Below are positions 1 to 7,004 of a stretch of 64,000 bases of DNA, piece after piece. This DNA is from Rhipicephalus microplus (lineage: Eukaryota; Arthropoda; Arachnida; Ixodida; Ixodidae): contig NW_027464602.1 of the NCBI RefSeq assembly GCF_043290135.1, forward strand, positions 310,001 to 374,000, given 5' to 3'. The position numbers were made by a program, and so were the translations under genes. How positions within the stretch are numbered: position 1 is the stretch's first letter; each line of letters opens with the position of its first letter. The notes under the pieces were generated by a model. The model saw nothing but the letters and a program-made list of their open reading frames with translations, was not told where the DNA came from and did not search any database.

Positions 1-61
1 GCTCGAACCTCCAACTTTTCGGTTAACAACCGATCACGCTAGCCAATTGCGCCACGGAGAC
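1..61 (-). tRNA. tRNA-Asn(GTT)-like unit, 3' part cut by window edge
   Basis: Starts inside the T loop, so the 3' acceptor strand and half of the T stem lie outside the window. The anticodon loop reads TTGTTAA (U at position 32 instead of C) and the anticodon is GTT. The A-box region TGGCGCAATTGG is intact. Confidence 0.5.
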
Positions 62-134
62 AGTCCTGCTTCACTCTCACCACCATCGTAACATATATTC
101 AAAGCTATCAGCCCAAAGAAAAAAAGCGCCGCAC

Positions 135-208
135 CACAACCGTGTGGGCTCGAACCTCCAACTTTTCGGTTAACAGCCGATCACGCTAGCGAATCGCGCC
201 ACGGAGAC
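135..208 (-). tRNA. tRNA-Asn(GTT)-like unit
   Basis: 74-nt cloverleaf-like sequence with CTGTTAA loop and B-box GGTTCGAGCCC. The D loop differs from the majority (CGATTCGCTA). The 3' acceptor strand derives from CACAACCG on the plus strand, which weakens pairing with GTCTCCG. A T7 run lies at 119-125. Confidence 0.5.
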
Positions 209-282
209 AGTCCTGCTTCACTCTGACCACCATCATAACATATCTTCAAAGCTATCAGCCCAAAGAAAAAAAAGCGCCGCAC

Positions 283-356
283 CACCACCGGGTGGGCTCG
301 AACATCCAACCTTTCGGTTAACAGCCGATTGCGCTAGCCAATTGCCCCACGGAGAC
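283..356 (-). tRNA. tRNA-Asn(GTT)-like unit, GGGC D-stem variant
   Basis: The anticodon GTT and the B-box core TTCGAGCCC are present. The 5' D-stem strand is GGGC instead of GCGC, and base 26 is A. This variant goes with the neighbouring spacer form carrying CATTTCTTC. A T8 run lies at 266-273. Confidence 0.45.
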
Positions 357-432
357 AGTGGTGCTCCACTGTCACCACCGTCAGAACATTTCTTCAGAGC
401 TATCACCCCAAAGAAAAAAAAAAGCGCCGCAC

Positions 433-506
433 CACCACCAGTTGCGCTCGAACCTCCAACCTTTCGGTTAACAGCCGATCGCGCTTGCCAATTGCGCCAC
501 GAAGAC
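433..506 (-). pseudogene. tRNA-Asn-like unit with broken T stem
   Basis: The 3' strand of the T stem is GCAAC instead of CCACC, leaving about two of five pairs with GGAGG. The B box becomes GGTTCGAGCGC, departing from the conserved terminal CC. The anticodon loop is still CTGTTAA. The terminator is long, T10 at 414-423. The same subfamily recurs next to the GGGC D-stem variant throughout the array. Confidence 0.5.
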
Positions 507-578
507 AGTCCTGCTCCACTCTCACCACCATCATAACATATCCTCAAAGCTATTACCGCAAAGAAAAAAGCAACACAC

Positions 579-652
579 CACTCCCGGAAGGGCTCGAAAC
601 TCCAACCTTTCGGTTAACAGCCGATCGCGCTAGCCCATTGCGCTACGGATGC
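579..652 (-). pseudogene. Class-B tRNA-Asn-like unit, altered 5' acceptor
   Basis: Short-trailer class with T6 at 564-569 and an AACACACCACTCCCGG-type 3' flank on the plus strand. The 5' acceptor reads GCATCCG, followed by TA instead of TG. The T53 change gives GTTTCGAGCCC at the B box. The anticodon remains GTT. Confidence 0.45.
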
Positions 653-727
653 AGTCTTGCTCCACTCTCACCATCATCAGAACATATCTTCAAAGCTATC
701 AACCCAAAGAAAAAAAAAGCGCCGCAC

Positions 728-801
728 CACCACTGGGTGGGCTCGAACCTCCAACTTTTCGGTTAACAGCCGATCACGCTAGCCAATTGCGCCACGGAGA
801 C
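728..801 (-). tRNA. tRNA-Asn(GTT)-like unit, near consensus
   Basis: The D stem GCGC/GCGT, CTGTTAA loop and B box GGTTCGAGCCC are intact. The anticodon stem has the usual A27-A43 mismatch and the T stem the usual A51-A63 mismatch. T9 at 710-718 would stop Pol III. Confidence 0.55.
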
Positions 802-874
802 AGTCCTGCTCCACTCTCACCACCATCAGAACATATCTTCAAAGCTATCAGCCCACAGAAAAAAAGCGCCGCAC

Positions 875-948
875 CACCACCGCGTGGGCTCGAACCTCCA
901 ACTTTTCGGTTAACAGCCGATCACGCTAGTCAATTGCGCCACGGAGAC
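875..948 (-). tRNA. tRNA-Asn(GTT)-like unit
   Basis: The anticodon GTT and B box are intact, and the D loop reads AATTGACTA. The T stem has a C to G change on its 3' strand (GCGTGG context on the plus strand). T7 at 859-865. Confidence 0.5.
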
Positions 949-1021
949 AGTCCTGCTCTGCTCTCACCACCATCAGAACATATATTCAAAGCTATCAGCC
1001 CAAAGAAAAAAAGCGCCGCAC

Positions 1022-1095
1022 CACCACCGGGTGGGCTCGAACCTGCAACTTTTCGGTTAACAGCCGATCACGCTAGTCAATTGCGCCACGGAGAC
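1022..1095 (-). tRNA. tRNA-Asn(GTT)-like unit, GCAGG T-stem variant
   Basis: The 5' T-stem strand is GCAGG, adding a second mismatch (C50-C64) to the array-wide A51-A63. The B-box core, A box and GTT anticodon are kept. T7 at 1006-1012. Confidence 0.48.
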
Positions 1096-1168
1096 AGTCC
1101 TGCTTCAGTCTCACCACCATCAGAACATATCTTCAAAGCTATCAGCACAAAGAAAAAAAGCGCCGCAC

Positions 1169-1242
1169 CACCACCGGGTGGGCTCGAACCTGCAACTTTT
1201 CGGTTAACAGCCGATCACGCTAGTCAATTGCGCCACGGAGAC
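1169..1242 (-). tRNA. tRNA-Asn(GTT)-like unit, tandem sister of the previous copy
   Basis: Shares the GCAGG T-stem change and AATTGACTA D loop with the copy 147 bp away, so the pair looks like a recent local duplication of one unit. T7 at 1153-1159. Confidence 0.48.
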
Positions 1243-1314
1243 AGTCCTGCTTCAGTCTCACCACCATCAGAACATATCTTCAAAGCTATCAGCGCAAAGA
1301 AAAAAGCAACACAC

Positions 1315-1388
1315 CACTCCAGGGAGGGCTCGAAACTCCAACCTTTCGGTTAACAGCCGATCGCGCTAGCCAATGGCGCCACGGAGAC
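1315..1388 (-). pseudogene. Class-B tRNA-Asn-like unit
   Basis: Representative of the class-B subfamily. The T6 terminator is at 1300-1305. The 3' acceptor strand reads CTGGAGT, giving two mismatches and several wobbles with GTCTCCG. In the T stem, U63 now pairs with A51, repairing the mismatch seen in most units. G53 has become T, which opens the last pair and changes the B box to GTTTCGAGCCC. The anticodon GTT is kept. Confidence 0.5.
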
Positions 1389-1445
1389 AGTCCTGCTCCA
1401 CTCTTACCACCTTTAGAACATATCTTCAAAGCTATCAGCCCAAAG

Positions 1446-1453
1446 AAAAAAAA
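1446..1453 (-). terminator. Pol III T-run terminator of the reference unit
   Basis: Eight T on the minus strand begin 9 nt beyond the tRNA-like 3' end. Four or more T normally suffice for RNA polymerase III. Every unit parsed has a run at this offset, 6-10 T long. Confidence 0.65.
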
Positions 1454-1473
1454 GCGCCGCACCACCAACGGGT

Positions 1474-1484
1474 GGGCTCGAACC
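1474..1484 (-). promoter_or_regulatory. Pol III B box of the reference unit
   Basis: Minus-strand GGTTCGAGCCC is a perfect match to the tRNA B-box pattern GGTTCGANNCC. It is kept in many units and lost in the subfamilies with GCTCAAAC on the plus strand. Confidence 0.65.
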
Positions 1485-1517
1485 TCCAACTTTCCGGTTA
1501 ACAGCCGATCACGCTAG

Positions 1518-1529
1518 CCAATTGCGCCA
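1518..1529 (-). promoter_or_regulatory. Pol III A box of the reference unit
   Basis: Minus-strand TGGCGCAATTGG covers tRNA positions 8-19 and fits the general A-box pattern of tRNA genes. The same 12-mer is present in most units, or differs by one or two bases. Confidence 0.6.
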
Positions 1530-1567
1530 CGGAGACAGTCCTGCTCCACTCTCACCACCATCAGAAC

Positions 1568-1571
1568 ATAT
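1568..1571. repeat. Target-site duplication, left copy (ATAT)
   Basis: ATAT directly before the LTR matches ATAT after the other LTR at 6814-6817. Removing the element and one copy restores the normal spacer GAACATATCTTCAAAG. Confidence 0.85.
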
Positions 1572-1743
1572 TGTTACGCCTACGAGGGGTTTATTCGAAG
1601 CAGACGTAACGGTCGACTCGACGGTATACCGCAGTGAACGCGAAGCAGCGAGCTCTTGCCACGCACCGAACGTCCTCTTCTTCTGCTACCACCATGTTCC
1701 CCGCTACACAGGTGCACATACCTAAATTACACATGTGGTAACA
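1572..1743 (-). repeat. 3' LTR
   Basis: 172 bp, base-for-base identical to 6642-6813 in my reading. The ends form a short inverted repeat (TGTTAC/GTAACA). A minus-strand AATAAA at 1590-1595 is a plausible polyadenylation signal. I see no clear TATA box. Confidence 0.92.
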
Positions 1744-1754
1744 CTTCCCTCCGC
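1744..1754 (-). other. Polypurine tract
   Basis: The minus strand reads GCGGAGGGAAG directly upstream of the 3' LTR, the expected place and composition for the plus-strand primer of reverse transcription. Confidence 0.75.
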
Positions 1755-1777
1755 GCAGACGAAGCCCACTGGGCGAG

Positions 1778-3736
1778 TCAAACAGTCTCTCGAGGAATAA
1801 AGCGCTTCAAACGTGCAACATGGACAAGTTCAGTTTTTGCAGACCGTCGGCCGTTTGAATGGAGACGCGCTATGCGGTAAACTAAATCACTGATACGGTC
1901 TGCAACAAGATAAGGTCCCGCATTGTGCGCTAGCAGTTTCTCGCTCAAACCGCGTTTTCTAGTTGGTGTCCACAGCAACACTAGGTCGCCGCGATTGTAC
2001 GTCACGTGTCGGCGTCGGCGGTCAAAATGTGCCTTCGAGCGATCTTGCGAAGCAAGAGTGCGCAAATAAGCAAGGCGTCTAGCTTCTTCTGCCCGACAGA
2101 TGATCTCGGATATGCAGGGATCACGGTGGTCCAAACACGGGAAGATGGTATTCAGGGTATGACGAGGTGGTCGAGCATATAGAAGAAAGAAAGGACTGTA
2201 GCCGGTAGTTTCATGCTGAGCGGTGTTGAATGCATATGTGATAAAGGGTAGAATACTGTCCCAGTCCTTATGATCGGATGCAACATACATAGACAGCATG
2301 TTCGAGAGAGTTCTGTTCGTTCGTTCAGTTAGACCGTTCGTTTGGGGATGGTATGGCGTAGAGTGCCGAAACCTTGAAGCACAGACACGAAGCATCTCTT
2401 CCATCACGTCTGCTGTGAATTGTCGGCCACGGTCACTGATTACGATTTTGGGAGGTCCATGTCGAAGAATTACAAAACGTAGCATGAAGGAAGACACATC
2501 GGCTGCAGTTGCCGATGGTATGGCAGCTGTCTCGCAGTACCTTGTTAAATGGTCGGTGCAAACGACTATCCAGCGATTTCCATCACACGACCGGGGAAAG
2601 GGTCCAAGGAGGTCAATCCCGACTTGTTCGAATGGAGCTCTAGGGGGCGGCACCGGATGTAATCGCCCTAAAGGAGCACTTGTTGGGCGCTTATGACGTT
2701 GACACTCGTTACAGCTAGACACGTATTGTTCCGTCGTCTGGCGCATTTTGGGCCAGTAGAATCTTTCTTGAAGACGGCACAGAGTTTTCGCTGTGCCTAG
2801 ATGACCGGATGTTGGGTCATCATGCATAGCCTGCAAAACATAAACGCGAAGACTCTTCGGAACAACCAGAAGATATCGTGAGCCGGTGTTGGTGTAGCTC
2901 TTTTTGTACACTAGCCCGTCTCGGATGCAGAAGCGCGTAGGCGATGATTTTGGTTTGGTAGCAAGAAGCTGTTGTACGGTGCTGTCCCTTTGTTGCTCAT
3001 CCTTAAAGGTCTTGTTATCGGGAAACGGGTGGTCGAGTGATGCAATGTAGGTATCGAAGGTGTCCGCGTCACATTCAATCGTTGGAAGCGGCAGTCGCGA
3101 AAGACAATCTGCGTCAGCGTGACGTCGGCCGCTTTTATAGGAAACCGTGAAGTCATATTCTTGTAGACGAAGTGCCCAGCGTGCCAGCCGACCAGATGGG
3201 TCACGCAGGTTGACCAACCAGCAGAGAGAATGATGGTCTGTCACGACGGTAAAGGGGCGTCCGTACAGGTAGGACCGGAAGCGCTGCACTGCAAAGACTA
3301 CTGCAAGGCATTCTTGCTCTGTGACAGTGTAGTTACGCTCGGACTTGCTGAGCGAGCGACTTGCATACGCTACGACGTGTTCTTGATTATCCAAGCGTTG
3401 AACCAGGAGAGCACCTACACCAATACCACTGGCGTCTGTGTGAATCTCAGTGGGAGCGAGAGGATTGAAGTGGCGAAGAATCAGATGGGACGTCAAAAGA
3501 AACTTCAACTCCGAAAAAGCAGACTCGCATTCCGGGGTCCAGTCAAACTGCGCACCTTTCTGAAGCAGACACGTGAGCGGGTATGCGATATTGGCAAAGC
3601 CAGGAATGAATCGGCGAAAGTATGAACAAAGTCCCAAAAAGCTTCGCAGTTCTTTCACCGAGCTTGGCTGCTTAAATGCCTCCACTGCGGCCGTCTTGGC
3701 GGGATCCGGTCTTATGCCTTCTTTGTTTACTAAGTG
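1778..3736 (-). pseudogene. pol: pol, 3' portion: RNase H and integrase, cut off by an in-frame stop
   Basis: Same reading frame as the RT segment but separated from it by one TGA at 3737-3739. Seventeen open codons precede the first Met (3685); the following 635 residues are numbered from that Met. RNase H: catalytic-type D84 (TDASG), E124 and D150 (VTDHHSL). Integrase zinc finger: H288, H295, C325, C328. Catalytic core: D358, D418 and E454, with 35 residues between the last two as in the D,D35E family. A GPY motif at 590-592 lies in the C-terminal module that follows the core in many Gypsy integrases. The stop codon is a TGA at 1778-1780, just inside the polypurine tract. These domains copy the RNA and insert the cDNA. 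Without readthrough of the internal stop, this half would not be translated as part of Gag-Pol. Confidence 0.85.
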
Positions 3737-3739
3737 TCA
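3737..3739 (-). other. In-frame TGA splitting pol
   Basis: The plus strand reads TCA, so the minus-strand codon is TGA. The frame stays open on both sides and the family's sequence continues without a shift, so this is a point nonsense change rather than an indel. It falls between the RT thumb region and the segment leading to RNase H. Confidence 0.85.
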
Positions 3740-5305
3740 AAGGACGAGTGTTTGGCGCTCTCCAAAACGACATTTCGTTGAGTTCAGCACCAAGCGTGCT
3801 TTGCTTAGACAGTCCAGTACGAGACCAAGGCGTGTGTTGTGCTCACAAAAGGTGCGCCCAAAAATTACAACGTCGTCCAAGTAACACATACACACTTCCC
3901 ACTTCAATCCACGTAGAATGTTGTTCATAAATCGCTCAAAAGTTGCGGGCGCGTTGCAGAGTCCGAACGGCATCACATTGAATTCAAATAGTCCGTCTGT
4001 TGTAACAAATGCCGTCTTCTCCTTGTCTTCCTCGTGCATTGGAATCTGCCAGTAGCCTAACCTCAGATCCACAGACGAAAAGTAAGAGGCCGATGATAGA
4101 CAGTCGATAGCATCATCAATCCGCGGGAGTGGGTATACGTCTTTTTTAGTGATGGCGTTGAGACGGCGGTAATCAACACAAAATCGCCATGTACCATCTT
4201 TCTTCTTCACTAGAATTACTGGAGCGGCCCACGGACTACATGATTCTTGAATTACATTTTGCTTGAGCATTTCGCAAACCTGTTCATTGATCACTGCGCG
4301 TTCGGAAGGTGATACACGATATGGTTTCTGTCGGAGAGGTCTGTGAGATGTCGTGTCGATTCGGTGCTTTATACGAGAAGCAGGGAATGACGATGAATCT
4401 TGCTGTGCGAAATCAAAAATACCAGCATGTTTGCGCAGAATACTCGCCAGTTCATTACGTTCCTTGGTGCTGAGTGACTTATCAATCATAGCCATAATGG
4501 TGGCGTCCCTGGCGTGCAGATTATCGCAACGGGTCTTATCCGGGGAATCATTGCTTTCTGCGAGGGTGGCAAGCGACAATACTTGGTGTTCACGAATCTC
4601 TGCAAGTTTCAGACCCTTCGGCAGCACTGTAGGTTCATTAGAGCAGTTAATCGCCCATAAACCAGTATGCCCTTGCGCAACCGATAATGTACAGTAGGGT
4701 ATTAAAACTGTCTTCTTTATGCAACTGAGATGCACGGGCTCCACAGTTGCGTCAAATGTTTTCTCGCTTGCAGGTGAACAGGCAACAGGGACACATTTTG
4801 CAGACAACGGCGGCACAGTTGTGTCCACAGACACGCAAAGAGCACTTTCTTGAGAGGGCGAGTTTTCCATAAACGAAACTGGGATATCAGAATCTACTGT
4901 AATTTGTCCTGTGCGGCAATCAACAGTAGCACCACATAGCTTCAAGAAATCGAGTCCCAGAATGACGTCGTGCGTAGTATGAGGGAGAACAGCAAACTCC
5001 GCGACAAAGTTCTGGCATGCCAAACTAACAGTCACAGCGCAGACACCAACAGGTTGTAACACCTCTCCGCTCACTCCACGAAACGTATCAGGACGATCCC
5101 AACGAAACATAACCTTTCGTCCAAGAAGGCGGGTGAAAAGTAAACTCATCACTGACACGCTTGCACCTGTGTCCACCAACGCCATCGTCGGTACACCATC
5201 GATAATCACTCGAACCTTATTTCTAAGCATGGAAGCTAACGGAGGTATATCTGTTGAAATCGAGGAATGTCCGGCGACCTCACCTCCAACGGCCGCGCCG
5301 GCTAG
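3737..5305 (-). CDS. pol: pol, 5' portion: aspartic protease and reverse transcriptase
   Basis: Likely reached by -1 frameshift from gag; the frame is already open across the gag stop. Numbered from the first Met (5230), 497 residues: protease active site D20-T-G in VDTGAS; RT fingers with VKKKDGTWRFCVDYRRLN; palm VDLRLGYWQIPM and MPFGLCNAPATF; catalytic YLDD at about 450-453, a usual Gypsy form of YxDD. It processes Gag-Pol and makes cDNA. It ends at the in-frame TGA rather than continuing into RNase H, so it is shorter than expected for the family. Initiation at the Met instead of frameshifting cannot be excluded. Confidence 0.88.
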   Translation of the reverse strand, partial: LAGAAVGGEVAGHSSISTDIPPLASMLRNKVRVIIDGVPTMALVDTGASVSVMSLLFTRLLGRKVMFRWDRPDTFRGVSGEVLQPVGVCAVTVSLACQNFVAEFAVLPHTTHDVILGLDFLKLCGATVDCRTGQITVDSDIPVSFMENSPSQESALCVSVDTTVPPLSAKCVPVACSPASEKTFDATVEPVHLSCIKKTVLIPYCTLSVAQGHTGLWAINCSNEPTVLPKGLKLAEIREHQVLSLATLAESNDSPDKTRCDNLHARDATIMAMIDKSLSTKERNELASILRKHAGIFDFAQQDSSSFPASRIKHRIDTTSHRPLRQKPYRVSPSERAVINEQVCEMLKQNVIQESCSPWAAPVILVKKKDGTWRFCVDYRRLNAITKKDVYPLPRIDDAIDCLSSASYFSSVDLRLGYWQIPMHEEDKEKTAFVTTDGLFEFNVMPFGLCNAPATFERFMNNILRGLKWEVCMCYLDDVVIFGRTFCEHNTRLGLVLDCLSKARLVLNSTKCRFGERQTLVL

Positions 5306-6534
5306 TTTTCCGTAAGAGGCGAGGAGTGGCGGCGCCGAGGAGACGGTGATCGGTTGGCACGAGGGGCAGGTGGTGGTGTCACACTGCGGTCAGAGGCCGG
5401 AGATTGGTTTCGTAGCGGTCCTGGGATCTCGTAAGACGCGCTTCCCGGGAATGTCGGTGCTCGGGTAAGGCCAGAACGGTTAAATCTCGGTGATCGGTCG
5501 TACCTTGGCGGCTGCCGGTAGTTGCAATACCTGGCAATGTGTCCTTCGAAGCCACAGTTGTAGCAGACTGGTAGAGGACGCTCGCTGAACCAATGCTGAG
5601 ACCGCTCAGCTGTGAAGGGTCGGTGACGAGCTTGCTGAGCGGGGGCTGCCCACCTCTGTGTGGCGGGGCCGTGCCGAAGGCGTTGGCCATATCGCTGGTC
5701 GGCCGTGAATGAGTCACGACGTGGCCTCGGATTTCCAATTTCGCTGATGTCTGCCACACATACCGATGGTGGCAAAGTAGCTGATGGTGCCGCCGTGTAG
5801 TAGGGTGGATTGGTAGGTGGATGAGGAATGGTTTTGTCGACCCTACCACCTTGTCGCTGCAGCTCTTCACGCACAATTGCCCGAATAGTAGCCGCAAGGT
5901 CGGTGGGCGGGCTCACGTCGACGCTGGCAACCGTTGTCACATTTGCCAGCCTACCAAATTTCGGGGCGATGCGACGAGTCTTCAAATTTTCAAACGTGCG
6001 GCATTGGCGTTGGACGTCGGAGGCAGAGGTGAGGTCATCCCTGCCTATCAGAAAATTGTAAACGTCTTCCGCTATGCCTTTCAATAGGTGTCCGACCCTG
6101 TCTTCTTCGGACATCTGCGGGTTTATAATCTTGCAAAGCTTAAGGACGTCCTCTATATAAGCAGTGCAGGTTTCTCCAGGAGTCTGGGCTCTTCCAGCAA
6201 GAGTCCGCTCCGCGCTTTTCTTTTTTGAGTCGGAGTCACCAAAACACTTCTTGAGTTCTTGAGCAAAAAGAGCCCATGTTGTCAAGGACTCTTCGTGGTT
6301 TTCATACCACATCAGTGCAGTGTCCGTGAGAAACAGCGCGACGTTTTCCAGCTGATCGATAGAGTTCCAGTGATTGTACCGGCTCACCCTTTTGTAGTGC
6401 GTTAGCCACGCGTCCACATCTTCTCCTGCCATTCCCGCGAACGAGCGGGGTTCCATGTAGTGATGCCGGGGTGTAGTCAGTGTAGATTGACGCGAAGTCG
6501 AGGCGGTTGATTCCTGACCTTCGCTCTGGGTCAT
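5302..6534 (-). CDS. gag: gag polyprotein
   Basis: From the first ATG (6534), 410 residues ending at TAG (5302-5304). The frame is open back to 6639 but without an ATG, and that stretch overlaps the primer-binding site, so the ATG is preferred. The N-terminal half carries the retrotransposon gag (capsid-like) pattern DVDAWLTHYKRVSRYN...ALFLTDTALMWYENH. The C-terminal part is basic and rich in Pro, Arg and Ser. One CCHC zinc knuckle, CYNCGFEGHIARYC, sits at about residues 324-337 and would bind RNA. Role: forms the cytoplasmic particle in which the RNA is reverse-transcribed. Confidence 0.88.
   Translation of the reverse strand: MTQSEGQESTASTSRQSTLTTPRHHYMEPRSFAGMAGEDVDAWLTHYKRVSRYNHWNSIDQLENVALFLTDTALMWYENHEESLTTWALFAQELKKCFGDSDSKKKSAERTLAGRAQTPGETCTAYIEDVLKLCKIINPQMSEEDRVGHLLKGIAEDVYNFLIGRDDLTSASDVQRQCRTFENLKTRRIAPKFGRLANVTTVASVDVSPPTDLAATIRAIVREELQRQGGRVDKTIPHPPTNPPYYTAAPSATLPPSVCVADISEIGNPRPRRDSFTADQRYGQRLRHGPATQRWAAPAQQARHRPFTAERSQHWFSERPLPVCYNCGFEGHIARYCNYRQPPRYDRSPRFNRSGLTRAPTFPGSASYEIPGPLRNQSPASDRSVTPPPAPRANRSPSPRRRHSSPLTEN
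5305..5311 (-). promoter_or_regulatory. Candidate -1 frameshift site at the gag-pol overlap
   Basis: GGAAAAC immediately precedes the gag TAG; the pol frame is -1 relative to gag and open here. The heptamer is only near the canonical X XXY YYZ form, since its first three bases are not identical. I did not identify a pseudoknot downstream. Confidence 0.4.
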
Positions 6535-6621
6535 GACGACTGTTGTCGGCGGCAGACCGGCAAGACGACGGCTCCGGCGAACTCCGAACAGCTGTGGCTC
6601 CGTGGTACGTCGACGTGTCGT

Positions 6622-6638
6622 ACCCAGCACCTCCACCA
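6622..6638 (-). other. Candidate primer-binding site
   Basis: Three bases after the 5' LTR the minus strand reads TGGTGGAGGTGCTGGGT. A TGG start complements the CCA end of a tRNA. I could not assign the primer tRNA; it does not match the tRNA-Asn 3' end of the surrounding array. Confidence 0.5.
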
Positions 6639-6641
6639 CTC

Positions 6642-6813
6642 TGTTACGCCTACGAGGGGTTTATTCGAAGCAGACGTAACGGTCGACTCGACGGTATACC
6701 GCAGTGAACGCGAAGCAGCGAGCTCTTGCCACGCACCGAACGTCCTCTTCTTCTGCTACCACCATGTTCCCCGCTACACAGGTGCACATACCTAAATTAC
6801 ACATGTGGTAACA
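6642..6813 (-). repeat. 5' LTR
   Basis: 172 bp, identical to the 3' LTR. AATAAA lies at 6660-6665 on the minus strand. It should carry the element's promoter, but no core motif is obvious. Confidence 0.92.
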
Positions 6814-6817
6814 ATAT
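6814..6817. repeat. Target-site duplication, right copy (ATAT)
   Basis: Directly follows the LTR; the interrupted spacer then resumes with CTTCAAAGCTATCAACCC. Confidence 0.85.
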
Positions 6818-6857
6818 CTTCAAAGCTATCAACCCAAAGAAAAAAAAAGCGCCGCAC

Positions 6858-6931
6858 CACCACTGGGTGGGCTCGAGCCTCCAACTTTTCGGTTAACAGC
6901 CGATCACGCTAGCCAATTGCGCCACGGAGAC
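6858..6931 (-). tRNA. tRNA-Asn(GTT)-like unit, first beyond the retroelement
   Basis: CTGTTAA loop, B-box AGGCTCGAGCCC context (T54 changed to C) and intact A box. T9 at 6840-6848. Its 3' flank is the spacer that the element interrupts. Confidence 0.48.
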
Positions 6932-7004
6932 AGTCCTGCTCCACTCTCACCACCATCAGAACATATCTTCAAAGCTATCAGCCCACAGAAAAAAAGCGCC
7001 GCAC

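Larger units (their letters stand above)
1463..1536 (-). tRNA. tRNA-Asn(GTT)-like unit next to the retroelement insertion
   Basis: Parsed in full as the reference copy. From 1536 downward: acceptor GTCTCCG, TG, D stem GCGC, 9-nt D loop, GCGT, base 26, anticodon stem ATCGG, loop CTGTTAA with GTT at 1500-1502, 3' anticodon strand CCGGA, variable AAGTT, T stem GGAGG, loop TTCGAGC, CCACC, then the 3' acceptor. Acceptor pairing is imperfect, with mismatches near its middle. The LTR element begins 36 bp upstream of its 5' end, so its 5' flank is replaced by retroelement sequence beyond ATAT. In tRNAs of known function these stems are paired, so decoding competence is doubtful. Confidence 0.55.
1..1571 (-). 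repeat. Left arm of the tRNA-Asn-derived tandem satellite
   Basis: Head-to-tail units of about 147 bp, one partial and ten complete tRNA-like copies, all on the minus strand. Each unit reads on that strand as a 74-nt tRNA-Asn-like part, a 9-nt trailer, a T-run, and a spacer of about 55 bp containing ATATGTTC and a GGTGGTGAGAGTGGAGCAG-type stretch. The arm ends where the LTR element interrupts a spacer. Sequence and order of the units here are paralogous to about 26.7-28.2 kb, which lacks the element. Apart from the tRNA-like copies I see no gene. Confidence 0.93.
1572..6813 (-). mobile_element. Ty3/Gypsy-type LTR retrotransposon, 5242 bp
   Basis: Structurally complete element on the minus strand: identical 172-bp LTRs with TG...CA ends, a candidate primer-binding site, gag with CCHC knuckle, and pol in the order protease, reverse transcriptase, RNase H, integrase (the Ty3/Gypsy order). 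A purine tract abuts the 3' LTR and the target duplication is 4 bp. No envelope frame is visible. LTR identity suggests recent insertion. An in-frame stop divides pol, so this copy probably cannot make full-length Pol by itself; it could still be moved in trans. The integrase ends in a GPY-type module. The proteins resemble elements common in tick and other arthropod genomes, which is inference from memory of the family, not a search. Confidence 0.93.

Noticed and set aside
2298..2696. Plus-strand frame within the retroelement (also 3230-3625, 4353-4697, 5821-6087)
   Set aside because: These overlap recognised integrase, RNase H, RT and gag coding sequence on the opposite strand and have no family features.
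6622..6638. tRNA-Asn from the array as the retroelement's primer
   Set aside because: The candidate primer-binding site does not complement the 3' end of the array's tRNA-Asn-like sequence.
6535..6639. Upstream extension of gag to 6639
   Set aside because: It begins at GTG, not ATG, and overlaps the candidate primer-binding site just after the LTR; the first ATG at 6534 is the better start.
1572..6813. Endogenous retrovirus with envelope
   Set aside because: Nothing but about 35 bp separates the end of the integrase frame from the 3' LTR, so there is no room for an env gene.
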